Shown: positions 23,434 through 36,951, counted from the first letter of the stretch. The stretch: DNA of 64,000 nt from Zanthoxylum bungeanum (GCA_019454045.1 SKCR01007818.1:584909-648908); one strand, 5' to 3'. The notes: a model not told the origin generated them from the letters alone. Made by a program: numbers and translations.

Positions 23434-24447
23434 TGCCTCCGAAAAGAAACACTCAAACTGGCTCAAGTACAGAGGAAGAAGGAATGGTCCGAGTAGTGCT
23501 CCTCCGCTAGGAGTCGACATCCCTACAATTTCCAAGGGAGGAATAGGTCTTGGGGACAATGGCCTACATTCAGGGCCAAATCTACACCAATGGCCGAATA
23601 TGACACAACGCGAAGTGGTGTTGCCTCAAAATGTCCAGGTTTCATCATGATTATGTCCCACTTGTGAGAGGAGCACAACTGCCACCCATAGCAATGTCAT
23701 TCAATGACAATGAAATGTTGAGAGAACAGATGACCGAAATTCTTCAAAACCAATTTGGCCTGGGAGTACGGCCAATTCGTCCGAGGTATCGGAAGCCATA
23801 TCCAGATTGGATCGATGTGGCGTATCCGTGGCCTAGGAATTACAAAATACCTTATTTTTCCCTGTTTACAGGATCTGGGGAAGTTTCCACTATGGAACAC
23901 ATATGACGATTTACCCTTCAGTGTGGAGAAGCAACTGATTTACATAAGCTGAGGTTATTTCACGGCTCACTGTCAGAAGTGGCTTTCTCCTGGTATATCA
24001 GCTTGCCGGCCAACTCAGTAGAAAATTAGCAACAAATGGAACAGTTATTCAGTGCGTAATTCTACAAGGCCGAATTTGAAGTGGCTCTGGCCGATCTGGC
24101 AAACCTGAGACAGTTACCAGGAGAATGGGCTGAGACATTCTTACAGAGGTTTAAAGTGGCTCGAGGTCGATGTTACGTACCTTTGCCAGAAAAGGAATTC
24201 GTGAGAATCACTTAAAGTTGTCTCAATTCGACCTGAAAAAGAAATTTCAAGATCGTGAATTTTGAGACCTCCCCCAACTCATCACTAGTGTGGTGCATTA
24301 TGAACGATTACTAAGGGAGGAAGAGCAAATGAAAAATTCTAGCAAAGGGACGTATTACAGGAACATCGATTATGAAGTAGGCGAAATGGACATCGAATCG
24401 GCCGACTTGTGTTTGGCCGAATTGGTTAAAGGGAAGCCGTACGTTTG
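23434..24447 (+). pseudogene. gag: gag, N-terminal part (degenerate)
   Basis: A start (ATGCCTCCGAAAAG at 23434) and capsid-like sequence follow the leader. The best open part, 23631-23906, contains YPDWIDVAYPWP, KIPYFSLFTG and STMEHI, typical of plant gypsy Gag. Several stops and frame changes follow, with recognisable pieces such as GEWAETFLQRFKVARGR near 24120. The coding sense runs straight into the solo LTR at 24453 and resumes after 27565. Confidence 0.75.
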
Positions 24448-24452
24448 TAAGG

Positions 24453-27400
24453 TGTAGGCACTGCATTTTTGCATATAAGACCCGATGATGAGTCTCGTAT
24501 TGAGACACTACCTCTTTGATTGTGAAAGCCGCGGGAAACGGACGTCGGAAGGGTAAAGTTGGAAATTGATATTTTGGTCGGATTTAACTCGCTTGTTTCG
24601 CTTCGGGTTCGTTTGTTGGACCTCTATTTTAAAACACACCAAACCCATTAAATCACATCTCACAAATTAAATAATTAAAACATTTAAAATACATGTCACA
24701 AATTAAATTGAATTAAAAAATAATTAAAATTAAATTAAATAACTAAATTGAAATTAAACTAAATCAAATTAAAATCCATTTAAACTAAATCAAATTAATT
24801 CCAATTTAAATTAAATTAAAACAAATTAAATTAAATTAAATTAAATTAAAACTAATACCAAAATTAAATAAATCTTTTCCTAAAACAATAAACCACTCAC
24901 CAAATTTAAATAAATTCCCCAATTAATTGATTTTGTTTCCTATTAAAGCCATGCATAACCCTAATCCCCATACCCTCTCAATATAAATATAACACAAACC
25001 CTAATCTAGCCTCTGGCTTGGCTCTCTCTCTCTTTCTGAGCCCCCAAAAACCAGAAACCCTAAGACTCATCTTCAACCTCACGCCACTCACTTCTCCGAC
25101 CCCTCAAAACCCTAAGCTAATTCACATCATCACACTACCTCATTAACTGCCAAAAGCCCCTCACAGCCGCACCACAACAAGCCAAAAACTCTTCACCCCT
25201 CACGTCATTAGCCCTTGTCCACAAACAAACCTTCAGCGCCACCTATCTTCAGCCACTTCCATCACATCCTCACGTCATCAGCTCCCTTCAACGCACAAAG
25301 CCATGTTCATCACATAGTCACGCACAACTCCTCAACACGTGAGCCATAGTCACGCTTAGCCACTCCACACACCCACAGCCTCAACTCCATTTCAGCCACC
25401 TCGGTAGAAGACCATCAGCACAACCCTCCAACCACACGTCCATAAACCCTAACTGATCTTCATGACCTAACAATCTTCACGCACCATTTGGGACACCACT
25501 GCAGCCCTTGGAAATAAGGAGAATAACGCACCTTGGAAGCCCTAAACATGCCTCACGTAATAAGCCTCCACGCATCCTCTTACCAAGAACCATGCACAAG
25601 CCCTTCACAGCCCTCATCCCCCACGCACCTGCCCACTCACATTGCCTCACCGCTTCACGCCACAAGCCCATTAATCAACACACTCGGCAATCCAACAAAG
25701 CCCAACCGACAAACACAAACAGATTCAACCCTTAAACTCCTTCACCAATCGACCTAATAAAAACGACAGCCCCTCCATCTCCATAAACCCTTCAATTCAG
25801 TGAGACCCTTCTGATCAACACACAAAACCCTAGTAAACCTCTCAGCCCTCATGTACCACAAACGAGCCATCACTCATGCAGCCTCGCCACAACCCTAAAA
25901 CTCATTGACGCAGCTTCCACCTTCAATAGACACCACGTCCTCTAGCATCACACGTAGCCTCCACTCACATACCCATTCAACAGCATCCCATTTCTCCACA
26001 AACAATCCTAGCCTGCCAACAAACACAAGCCATCTCCACGTCTCGCCTGCCCCCTCACCAACCGACTCACATCCTGCCCTCACAAGCAGCCTCTGACACC
26101 TAGCAGTCCCCTTATTCTTAAAAGCCATTCCACTGACCAAACAGACCAAAATAAGCCACTGCAAAGCCCTCAAATTCACGGATCAAACAGCCCCCACACG
26201 CCCTCAAAAATAACCTGCAGCTCACGTCCATAATCTCACACGTTCAACACTCTTCAAACGCAACCCTGGATGTGAACTAAGCCACCAAACCAGCGCATGC
26301 AGTGAGAAACAGCCGCCCATTCTACCGTGAGAAGCCATAAAACCCTCAAGCCCTTCATGCACACGTAAATAGCACCCTTAGCCTTCATGAAAAACACTAA
26401 CCTGAACTGCCCTAACGTACGCCACTCAGCCCATAACAGCCCCTTAACCCTTCACGCATAGAACGCCACCTTCACTACCTTCATCACGCCAAAGCCTCAC
26501 TGCTCACTGACCTCGTCCAAACCGAGTCATTCACACGGCAAAACAGGGTTCCTAATCCACCGAAATACAGTCCAAAAATCAGCCAGTAAACCGAGACAAA
26601 ATCACCCCAAAACAGTCCCCAAAACTACCCAAAACTGCACCCCGAAAACACACAAAACAGTCCACTAATAGACCTGAAACAGTGACCAGAAAATTCCCCG
26701 AAAATAGCAGCGAAACAGAGTTGAAACAGTAGCCCGAGCAGCGAAACAGCGAGGAAAGACGTTGAGTTGAGAAATCGGAAAAGTAGCGGATCAATCTCCC
26801 TTCCAACGGACGTGTAACGCCCTTTCTTAGACGACAAAAGAGGTTAGACCTGAGGGCACCCTTTTATTCATTATCTTTCGTTTATTTTATTTAATTTGAA
26901 TATTATTGCATGAGAGTCGTTTGAGGCATGATGTGATTGTTGGATGAGCGGGATATGTGTTCCCCTTTTGTGGTATATCGGATGGAAACCCGGACGTAAA
27001 TTCCATAGCCGATTCCGAATGGACGGTAGTGTGGTCTGCACTCGGGATACAATGCCACGTACTACTTAAGATACAGATATCTCGTCTCATCCAAATTTGT
27101 ATTTGAGCATGCTATAGTCTTTAGGTTATTTGTTTATTATTTAAAGCATGGTTTAATTTAGTTTGTTATTTATTTGTTAAAGCATGTTTAGGTTGTTCAT
27201 TATGCATGTTCTTAGTTTATGATGCGTTTGGATAATGATTTATACATGTTGATTTAATGATTCAATATGCTCGTTGTGTTACATTGTGTGGAGTTATTTG
27301 GATGAAAGCATGTCAGATCTAAGTACCATTGAGCATGATTATTGAGTAGACTCGGTAAATTATTGCACAAATCATATCATCACAAGTGACATAAGTAAGG

Positions 27401-27560
27401 GACCATTCCGAACCCAACGGTTTGAGGTCTTCCCTTGCGAGGGGTGAGTGCGGCCTTAAATCTTTATCCCGGTTCACACGGGTGGCGACTCCATGTTATT
27501 TCGTACTTCCCAACTAGGCCGCGAGCCTAGAACAGCGTCGCCCATGTCCTGTTGTCTACA
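24453..27560 (+). mobile_element. Solo LTR A (3108 bp) inserted in gag, TSD TAAGG
   Basis: It begins TGTAGGCACTGC, ends GTTGTCTACA, and is flanked by identical taagg copies at 24448-24452 and 27561-27565. The element shares its ends and several internal blocks with LTR B (37525-40663). It has a TATA-like tataaata near 24983, a pentanucleotide ATTAA-rich tract near 24700-24860, and a C/A-rich, G-poor stretch from about 25020 to 26560. No internal retrotransposon genes belong to it, so it is a recombined solo LTR. Confidence 0.92.
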
Positions 27561-27565
27561 TAAGG

Positions 27566-28500
27566 GGTGGGCCAAACCCCTAGCCAAAGAAAAAAAATGA
27601 TAAAAAGAGTAGAGACTTCTCTTTTGACATCACAAAAGTCGATGTCATATTCGATCAGGTATATAAGGACAAACATATTAGCTTGAGCGATCGCCACACG
27701 TTTCCAAGCGCCGAGCAAATCGGCGGGAAAAAATATTGTAAGTGGCATAATGCGTGGTCCCATTCAACTAATAACTGTCTTATTTTTCAGAATGTTTTGC
27801 AGAATGATATAGAATCTGGACGTATAACGTTCGAAAAAAAGATGGCAGTGGACGACAACTCGTTTCCAAAGCCAGTGAAATTAAACATGATCAACTCGGA
27901 TCTTACCAAATTGAATTTGCCAAAATTCAAGTTGATCCTAGATAGATAACATGATGGTCATCGTCCAAGTGCTCTGGAAATGATTAAAGCACCCAAAGAA
28001 CGGGAGGATCAGCAAAATATTTGTGTACAGTGCAAGAACAATATGGAATGGATGTGAGAGTTGGAGAATACATGCGAAATGCCTGTAATGAAAGAGCCAA
28101 TAACATGGCAGCCACGGACCTTTACACCAAGGTTCTAAGATGAGAATTCGAACTTCCTCCAAAATGTGAGGACGTTTAGGCCGAAGATTCATCGGCCCAA
28201 CGTATGGTATTCGTACCGCAGGTCGTGTTCGAGGCAGCGTCCAGAAAGAAATTACCCTCATGTGGACGAAATGACAAGGACGCAACTGAGGCGACACCAA
28301 CGAAATTATGGTCGTATGACGCGCCAGCAATGTGAAGTGAAGGTCGCCGCAGACCGTAATGCCTATGCAGGAAAGAAACTAGATGAAAATCGTAAAGAGA
28401 ATAAAGGCTGATGAGGGACAACGACCGACTGCGAGAAATATACCAGGTTTGATAGAAGAAAGCGAGACGAGACAGACGATGAAGAGCCATCTATCGTCAT
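27566..28500 (+). pseudogene. gag: gag, C-terminal part with CCHC-like knuckle (degenerate)
   Basis: Directly after the solo LTR the gag sense continues: DVIFDQVYKDKHI, then a zinc-knuckle-like YCKWHNAWSHSTNNC (27736 onward) and FQNVLQNDIESGRITF. The match of upstream and downstream halves proves that the LTR split one gene. Further right the frame breaks repeatedly. Confidence 0.75.
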
Positions 28501-28513
28501 TCAGTTCGGTAGT

Positions 28514-29640
28514 ATGCCACCAGTTGTGGCTAATCATTACTTGTTGTCCGATAAATTCAAGGGGGGCAATAATGGAGGGTCTGGAAATAATGAAGATGTT
28601 TATGATGGTGATGAAACCGAATTTGCAGCACTCTCAATAACTGATAGAGAGGCATCGGACGAAGAAACAACAGACATAGAAGAAGAAATAGAATCAGGAC
28701 AGAAGCACGAAAAATGGGAATATCACAGAATCAGCTTCTCAAAGAATTGTATGAGGCCGACAACCCTGCAGTCGGAACGTTATGAGAGGACTTGGGATGA
28801 TCTCCATACATTGTCCTGTATGAGACGCCAAAAATAAAACGGACCGTTACCATGATAGAAAAGTGAAGAATGACTATCAATAATGTCTCTCACAATACAC
28901 CAGTCACGTTACCACCTTCTGGATGGGTCACGGGAGGAGAAATGCCTCGGGCCAACAATGAGAGTGAAGAGATAGGCCTATCAGGAAATGTGATATTCCC
29001 AAAACCACCACCGTAGATGACCAAGCACTTGCGGCCGTTGTATGTGAAAGCAAAAGCCAATGGGATACCCATCACCAAAGTATTGATTGACAATGGAGCA
29101 GTCATCAATGCAATACCGTATAGGATGCTAGGGCGTTTAGCAAAGTCAGAGGAGGACCTCATCCCTACGGAAATAGTGCTAACCAGTTTCAATGGAGGGG
29201 CGACAACGGCCAAAAGGGTCGTCCCACTAGACTTGCAAGTAGGAAGTACTACGAAGACGGCGGTGTTCTTCGTTATAGACGGGCCAACCACGTATAACAT
29301 GATGTTGGGACGAGATTGGATACATGGTAGCTGATGTATTCCTTCATCTCTTCATCAGTGTCTAGTTTTCTGAAACCATAAAGATGAGGTTGAAATTGTA
29401 CACGCCGACAACAAGCCTTTCGCTGCAGAGATAAATTCGGCCGAGTACTTCATGTACGAAGGAAATTACGGGTCGACCCGAGTTATTGATGAAGGGGGAA
29501 GTTTGACCATTGTGGCTCAAAATGACGAGCCATACTCTACAAGTCTGCTAAACGACTTGTTCGCGCAAACAAGGCCAACCACAATAGTCTTTGGGGAGTC
29601 AACGTACAGCAGTACAAATGAAGAAGAACAAACAGAGTAA
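28514..29640 (+). pseudogene. pol: Gag-Pol linker and aspartic protease (degenerate)
   Basis: The open part 29017-29334 carries the protease core VLIDNGAVINAIPYRML and the downstream YNMMLGRDWIH motif. The usual D-S/T-G-A reads D-N-G-A, so the hydroxyl residue next to the catalytic Asp is replaced. The acidic linker before it (28514-28837) is rich in Glu and Asp. Confidence 0.7.
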
Positions 29641-29677
29641 AGAGTAAGTCGCACTCGCAGCTACCAAGGCCAATCTA

Positions 29678-31944
29678 ATGGCCTATGTCACGGAACGAGA
29701 GAGTGAAGCTGAAGCTCAGGCCACGATTTCGGCCTTAAGGAACAAATTGTTAGCACACCAGACAGAAGACATGATAAAAGAGGCATGTTGGGTAGATTGT
29801 TTGCTGGAAGGAAGTCACAAGAGCGAACTGGAAGAAGAAGAATACGTTTTGAACGGACGGCATAAGGCGAGCGTATCAAGGGCACATAATGTATTGGACG
29901 AGGTAAATCTGGGAAGCGAGGACGATAGACACATCACTTACATCAGCAAGGAACTAGAGGCCCAGGTACATGAAAAACTGATCCATTTATTACGAAAATA
30001 TAAAGACTATTTTGCTTGGGATTACAATGAAATGTCTGGTTTAGATAAAACCTTAGTAGAACATAGGTTGCCAATCATGTCGAGGCATAGACCACATAAT
30101 CAGCCTCCCCGAAGGTTTGCACCTAATGTTATGTATGACATTAAGAAAGAGGTTGAACGCCTTTTGGAGGCGAAGTTCATTAGGACGACCAGATACGTAG
30201 AATGATTGTCAAACATCGTCCATATCATGAAAAAGAATGGAAAGCTAAGAATATGCATAGACTTTAGGAATTTAAACTTGGCGACACCAAAAAAATCAAT
30301 ACCCCATGCCAACGGTGGATTCTTTAGTAGACTCCACAGCAGGGTATCAGGTGTACTCTTTTATGGATGGGTATGCAGGCTATAATCAGATCTACATCGC
30401 CGAAAATGATATACATAAAACGACTTTTAGGTGCCCAGGTTCTTTAGGGTGTTATGAGTGGGTAGTAATGTCGTTCGGCCTAAAAAATGACGGGGCCACT
30501 TACCAGCGGGCCATGAATTTAATCTTTCATGACAAGATCGGAAAATTTGTAGAGGTCTATGTGGACGATATAGTGGCTAAATCTGTGACCATGGAAGAAC
30601 ATTATAGCCAGTTAGCAATGGCTTTTGAGCGAATGAGAAAATTTAAACTGAAATTGAACCCTGCCAAATGTGCTTTCGGGGTGTGTGCAGGAAATTTCCT
30701 AGGTTTTCTAGTACACCAACAGGGGATTGAGATTGACATTAATAAATCTCAGGCAATCACCGAAGCTAAACCTCCCCGAAATAAGAAAGAGTTGCAGAGA
30801 TTTTTAGGACAAATTAATTTCTTAAGACGATTTATCTCTAATTGTGCAGGAAAAACTAAAGTGTTCTCCTCCATGTTGAGGTTAAAGGACAAAGATGAAT
30901 TCGTCTGGACCGAAGAACATCAAAAGGCTTTCGACAGTCTGAAGAAATATTTGTCACAGCCGCCAGTAATGGTACCCCATGTGCCAGGATGGCCTATGGA
31001 GTTGTACATATCAGCCGAAGAACGGTCCATAGCTGGGATGATCGCGCAAGACGATGACACGGATGTCGAAAGAGCCATTTATTATATAAGCAGACAATTG
31101 CTGAATTATGAATGTAATTATTCTCCAATGAAGAAATTATGTTTGGCTTTGTATTTTACAGGTACTAAAATATGTGTCTACCTTAGGCCGAATATAGTGT
31201 ACTTGATTACTAAAGTTAATATAATAAAGTACATGTTTTCTCGTCCTATCTTACATCAAAGAGTTGGTTTCTGGTCATTATCACTTTCAGAATTTGATAT
31301 ACGGCATGAGCCCCAAAAGGCTGTAAAAAATCAAGCCTTAGCCGATTTCTTAGCTGACCACCCATGTTTGAGCACCATTAGAGAAATAGAGATGGAATTA
31401 GACGAATGCAGTCTGAAACCATGGACGATGTATTTTGATGGGGATAGTCTTAGTCAGCCCATTGGGAGAATCGTTCTGTTTCCTAATCAGGTTGAACGAA
31501 TATTGCACTAACAACCAGGCCGAATACAAAGCCTTGATATTTGGGTTGGAAATACTCCTCAATATGGGAGTAACACACGTGTCCATTAAAGGAGATTCGC
31601 AACTAGTGATCCAACAAGTAATAGGAACATTTAAATGTCAAAGCCCATCAGTCATGACACTATTAGATGTGGCCAAAGAGCTGGTAGATCAATTTGACCA
31701 TGCTGAGTTAGAACACGTTCCGAGGGCGAAGAACGAAGTTGCCAACAATTTGGCCCAAGCAGATTTCGGGTATAAACAGACAAACATAGATGGTATATAT
31801 AGAAGCGAAGAAGTTAAGCCAGCCTTGATGAGACGAAATAGGGAGACGGATGTCATGACCATCGAAGTTGAAAAGGAGGACGATTGGAGAAGCGAGATCA
31901 AAGAATTTCTAGAACACCCGAAAGTGGGAAAGATCGAAGGCTGA
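29678..31944 (+). pseudogene. pol: Reverse transcriptase, RNase H and second RNase H domain (degenerate)
   Basis: RT begins near 29678, with FAWDYNEMSGLD and RLLEAKFIR, and is broken by a stop at about 30204. It continues with KLRICIDFRNLN and, in the 401-residue open frame at 30306-31511, the catalytic VYVDDIVAKS, PAKCAFGV and LQRFLGQINFLRRFI. A first RNase H follows. A second one begins at PWTMYFDGDS; a frame change near 31440 moves it into 31435-31944, with NNQAEYKALIFGLEI and GDSQLVIQQV. This second domain resembles the archaeal-type RNase H of Tat elements. Confidence 0.85.
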
Positions 31945-33158
31945 AACTCAAAGCCCTGAATTACGTGGTATCAGGAGATGTATTGTATAAGAAACGCCAA
32001 GACGGGCTGTTGTTGAAATGTGTAGGGCTATCGGAGTCCAAGACCATCATGGCCGAGATACATGAAGGTGTTTGTGGGGCTTACCAGGCCGGAATAAAGA
32101 TGAGATGACTGATTATACAGAGCGGCTATTATTGGCCGAAGATGGGAGAATCATGCGTCTCGTATGCCAAATGATGTATTGCTTGTCAGAAGCATGGGCC
32201 CATTCAGAGGGCACCAGCAACCGAAATGATCTCTGTCATTAAACCATGGCCATTCATAGGATGAGCGATAGATTTGATAGGAAAAATCTATCATGCATCA
32301 AGCAAGAGGCATACTTTCATTATCGTTGCTACCGACTTTTTTACCAAATGGGTGGAAGCTATTCCGGTAGTGGAAATCTCCCAAGAGCAGATCATCAAAT
32401 TCATAAAAGAGCATATCATTCACCGATTCGGTATACCGCAAACAATAATGGTAGACCATGACACTTCATTAAATGGCGAGAAGGTAAAAAGCTTCCTGGC
32501 CGAATACGAGATCCGGTTAGTGAACACCACTTCGTATTACCCTCAATCAAACGGTCAGGCAGAATCGTCCAATAAAACCCTTAAAGGATTGATTCGGAAG
32601 ATGGTGACAGACAACGCTAGGCGATGAGACAAATGTTTGAGTCAGACTCTATGGGCCTATAGGACGTCACCGCGAACGAGTACCTTGGTCACGCCATTTC
32701 AATTAGTATATGGTCAAGAGGTCGTACTACCAGTCGAAATGAATATCGAATCCACTAGGGTGATGTTGCAAAAAGAGTTGACAAAGGAAGACTACAACGA
32801 AGCAATGATCTAGAATTTGCTGGAATTGGACGATATTAAATGCGATGTGCTAAATCGTTTAGAAGCACAAAAGAGAAAAATAGCCAAGGAATATAATCTC
32901 AGAGTCATGGCTAAATCGTTCAGAAAAGGCGAATTAGTATGGAAAACTATATTACCACTTGGTGCTAAAGATCCGACATATGACAAATGGTCGCCTAATT
33001 GGAAAGGCCCATTCGAGGTAAAAGATGTGTTACCAAACGAGGCATATCATTTAAAATATTTAAACGGAAGGGCACATGCTAGGGCGATAAATGGCAAATA
33101 CTTGAAAAAATATATGCCCTCACTGTGGGAGCATGAAAATATAATGTCTTTGCAATAA
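31945..33158 (+). pseudogene. pol: Integrase (degenerate)
   Basis: Zinc-binding part: HEGVCGAYQAG and CIACQKHGPIQRAP, with stops between. Core: ATDFFTKWVEA (first Asp), TIMVDHDTSLNG (second Asp, where the usual DNG is altered) and YPQSNGQAESSNK (Glu). C-terminal part: GELVWKTILP and KWSPNWKGPFEV, ending with TAA at 33156-33158. In-frame stops occur near 32106, 32266, 32625 and 32811. Confidence 0.85.
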
Positions 33159-33392
33159 AAACAAAATGCAGTAATATAATAATGTATTTTTATTAATTCA
33201 GGACGAAAATGTCCTCAAAAATACAAAGATTGGATGACTTAACGTCCTACAATGCATCATTGGCTTCGGCCCGAAGACCGCCATAAATCCCCGAGCAATT
33301 CCTTTATGGCCGAAAACATCTCGCTCATCAGATACCATTCCTTCTGCACTTCCGAATCCGCCGTCTCTAAATCGGCCGAGCTCTTCTCGAAA

Positions 33393-36300
33393 TCAATACG
33401 GGCCAAAACCTTCGTACTCTGCCAAAGAAGTATCCACCTCCGTTACTTGAACGGCAATAGCCCTCCTCTTAGCCTCTCTCCTCATACGGCTCTCTTTAAT
33501 AAGACGTTGGATCTCATGTAATTGTCGCTCTAGGTCCACGAGAACCGATTCTTCAGTCACTATTTCATTCGTGGTCTCCCTCAAGTCTCGTGAAGAGTGT
33601 CGAGAGAACCGCAGAGTCTTTCTTTCTTCGTCATGGAAGAACGAAGCCCAATTTTTTGGCTATGTATATTGCGATACCGAGAGATAAGAGCCGTTATATC
33701 ATTCTGCAGTTCTTGGAGGAAGAGCCGATCATCTACGGATATGGGCAAGGCATGAAGGGCTAGTAGTCGGCTTAATTCGGAGGAACTTCTGTCTAATCGG
33801 AGAATGTTCTCTTGCAGAGCGGCCTGGCCAATCTCAAATATAGTAAAAGAAGCATATTGACCGATGATCTCCCGAAGGACCTCCAGGTCCGTACTGGCCC
33901 CGACCGAAGGCGATGAAGGCTGAAGTGGAACAGAAGACAATCGTCCAAGGCGATCCAAAATGTTCTGGACAGATTGCAGCAGCGGGTCGGAAGCCTGTGT
34001 ACAAAGAAGAAATTAGCAGATGTAAACTGGAGTAATAAACTAAAGGAAGAGGAAAAGAGACTTACCACCCCATGCCCAACATTTGAGCTATATGTCCTAT
34101 CCACCGACGCCTCAAAAACATCAATATGCGGCTGCACAAGTTCTTGTTGAAGAGATGAAGGCGAAGGATCTGAAGATTATGGCTGAAGAGGAACAAGAAA
34201 TGACGGCCGTTCAGGAGACACGGCCCGAATGGGCGACGGCTCAGCAATAGGGGCATCCAGTAGCAATACTGGTCCTTCCCCAGAAGATTGGACTGAGTGA
34301 CCGGGAGACAATGGCCGTCCGGAAACAGCATATGGTTGAGCTGGAGAAGCAGAAGCTAACGGCCGATGAATTGGAGAGCAAGGAGCCGAAGATAACGGCT
34401 GGACGAGCATAGAAAGTTCTTGTGCCAAAGGTACATGAGACATCGCCCGAGGAGGAGAGGGCGGGAGAGCAGAAGACGACGGCTGTCCAGGGGCCGAAGT
34501 TGGTTGCGCCAAGGAATCCGGAGATGCCGCATGTGGTGACGGTTGTTGCGGTACGGTTATGGGCTGAACATCTGCAGGGGAATCAGAATCAGAGGAATCA
34601 GAAATATAAATAACCTCATATTCTTTATAAATTCGACAAAGTACATCATCTTTGTACATAGACCGAGCGTTCTCTAAAAGCTCCAATTCGGCCAAGCTAA
34701 AAAGGTTGTCTATGTCCATATAACTCCCCCTAAGCCCTGTGGCAGACATCTTGCGTACCAAGGGGTAAAGCCGTTTGAGATGACGCCAAAGAGGCCCGTC
34801 ATCCGGCCAAATAGGCTCTGGCACTTCAGCCTCGTCATCCGGGTCCTGCACAATTGGTACAGGATCGCACGAAGAGGGACATGCGAATAACGGATGGTCT
34901 CTTAGAATTTCCTCAACACCTGGACACGAATGACCAAATTCTATATGTGGCTCCGTACTTTAGGGATCGGCTCCGGACGAATTGCCGGTAACAGTTGTAT
35001 CGCCCTCTTCTGGCGGTTGCTCCACGATTGGAGCCTCGGCTGCTTCGTCCTCATCTGATGGAAGCTGAACAATCGGCACTTCAGCAGGTCTCACTTCCTC
35101 GAGACCTTCAAATATGAGAGCTTCAGACCCCGAGTTTGGGTCGTCTCGGGCATTGTAGAGAGCGGCTCGATCCTAAGCGTCTGCACAAAGTATAAAATTT
35201 TAAAAACCTCAATTTACATTAAACTTATGTATGAAAGAAGGCAGACTTCAAACTCGTACCTTAGGACGACGTACAAGTGGCACGTCTGAATCCCAGCTAT
35301 GACGGGGAGAAGGCTGTTTCCTTTTAGCGTGCTTCATTTTCTTGGGGCTGGCTATTTCAGTTGCTTTCTTTGACCCTGCCGGCTTAGAAGATTTGGGGGA
35401 CAATTGGATAGTAGAAAACACCCTCATATAAGGCAAAGAAAATAATTTTTCACGGCCAGATGGCCAGAAACGGTCAAAAGAAGAATGTATCGATGTACAA
35501 GAAGCAAAATGAACTATAACAAAAGAATAAAGCAAAGAATGAGTCTCCGATAAGGAATCTTTTACGTCAGAGACCAAAAGAACTTTAAAACGGTCTGATG
35601 AAGCGGAACGCGCATGGAAGAATGAAAGAGGCCATCCTTGAATAAGGCCAAGCTGACGGGCAACGAAGTTGGGCGAATACACCTCCACTCCAGCATTACC
35701 ATTGGCCCCAGTCAAGAGTCATGAATCAGGTCGCGGCTGCACAAAAACTTACGCCATATGCGAAGACCTGATTCGTCCTCTTCCGACTGAGGAATATCAT
35801 GAACGAATGACGGGTTTTCCACCACAGAAAAAGGGAAAAAAGAGGGAACCCGAGAAAGAGTATAGAAATATTCAAAGACAACTCGATGGAGGAGAGAGGA
35901 CGGCCGAAGTTGGGTGAAAATAAGGCCGGCACATGGATAAGAATGATTTGAATCAATGGTACTGAAGACAGGGAAATAGGCTCTCAGCCAAAGCTGAACG
36001 AGCCATAGAGGGCCGGAGGCAATCGGTGAAGCCCCCGACCGAAGTTGTTTTTGAAGGACGGCTAATCCACGATAAATGACGGCCAACATGAAAGATGCAA
36101 AGTCCAAACGACGACCATTGGCAAGGTCAGAAGAGATAGGAAGATAACCCGCCACAGATTTTTGGTTGGGTGCGCAAATGATATATTTGCAAAGTCAATA
36201 GTGGAGGAATATCGTCCACTCCAACATCGAGACTGGACCGATCGATTTGGAAAAGGTACGGAGAAAGGTGGAGTAGGACAAAAAAACGAATGGTCCATTT

Positions 36301-36864
36301 GAAGAGGATGAAAACGGAAGTTTATGCAGGCCGAGATGGGCGCACCCAGAGAAGTTAGCCCGGTGAGAGCACCGATGTCACGAAGAGTAATAGTAACGGG
36401 ACCAACAGGGAAATGAATACATTGTATTCAGAAGATCAAAAGAGTAAGGAAATAGGAAACATGTTGCGGTCAAAAGGAGGCAAGGCCAATGAAAGTTCGA
36501 TGAAGGAAAGGAAGCCACATTCCTCTAGAAAGGCACGGGTATCCGCATGCAATAGTATACGTTGGAACCAAGACTCAAACTCGGCGTCGTGTTTAGGCCA
36601 CGTGCGAATCGGGTTGGATTGAGCCAAAAGAGAAATATTAATTGGCTCCGAAAATGGGAGACCAGAAGATGAAGGGAACTGTTGAGCCAGCGGGGCTGTG
36701 GCAATGGTGTCGTCCTCAATAAAAATGGGACCAAGCGCACACTGGCCGTAGTTCTCATTGAGGGTATGAACACCGAAAGTGCTCACGAAGGAATCGTCCA
36801 GCACCATCTTATAGTCGGCAAAAGTTGAGGAACTGGTTTTAGGGGCAGAAGAAGAAGACGCCAT
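33393..36864 (-). pseudogene. Antisense plant-mobile-domain (PMD) gene inside the retrotransposon
   Basis: The minus strand from ATG at 36864 encodes MASSSSAPKTSSS and then, with frame changes, PMD hallmarks: HFPVGPVTITLRDIGALTGL (about 36409-36350), LANGRRLDFASFMLAVIYRG (about 36120-36065) and GPLWLVQLWLRAYFP. It continues into a Ser/Pro-rich disordered part (34851-34177) and a coiled-coil-like end (33958-33393). Canonical plant introns are visible on this strand: a donor GTAAGTC near 34067 with acceptor TTGTACACAG near 33993, and a donor GGTACG near 35260 with acceptor TTGTGCAG near 35181. PMD proteins of the MAIN/MAIL1 group act in nuclear silencing and gene expression; the role here is unknown. 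A stop and frameshift near 36436 suggest decay. Confidence 0.7.
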
Positions 36865-36943
36865 TAATACATGGTTGAAGGTCAGAATGGAGGTTTGCGA
36901 AGAGGGTCAAAAAGTAAAGTGAAAACCAGAAGAGGCCGAATCC

Positions 36944-36951
36944 TTATATAT
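36944..36951 (-). promoter_or_regulatory. TATA box for the antisense PMD gene
   Basis: The minus strand reads CATATATAAGG about 85 bases upstream of the PMD ATG at 36864. The position fits a dedicated promoter with a short 5' leader. Confidence 0.5.

Noticed and set aside
25477..26840. Several overlapping 60-95 codon ORFs on both strands
   Set aside because: They come from biased C/A-rich composition in the LTR leader. They lack splice or homology support and differ between the two LTR copies.
26887..27090. Minus-strand ORF with a peptide also seen in LTR B (40116-40367)
   Set aside because: The shared peptide reflects the 95-bp DNA module common to both LTRs, both strands are open there, and no start or stop is shared.
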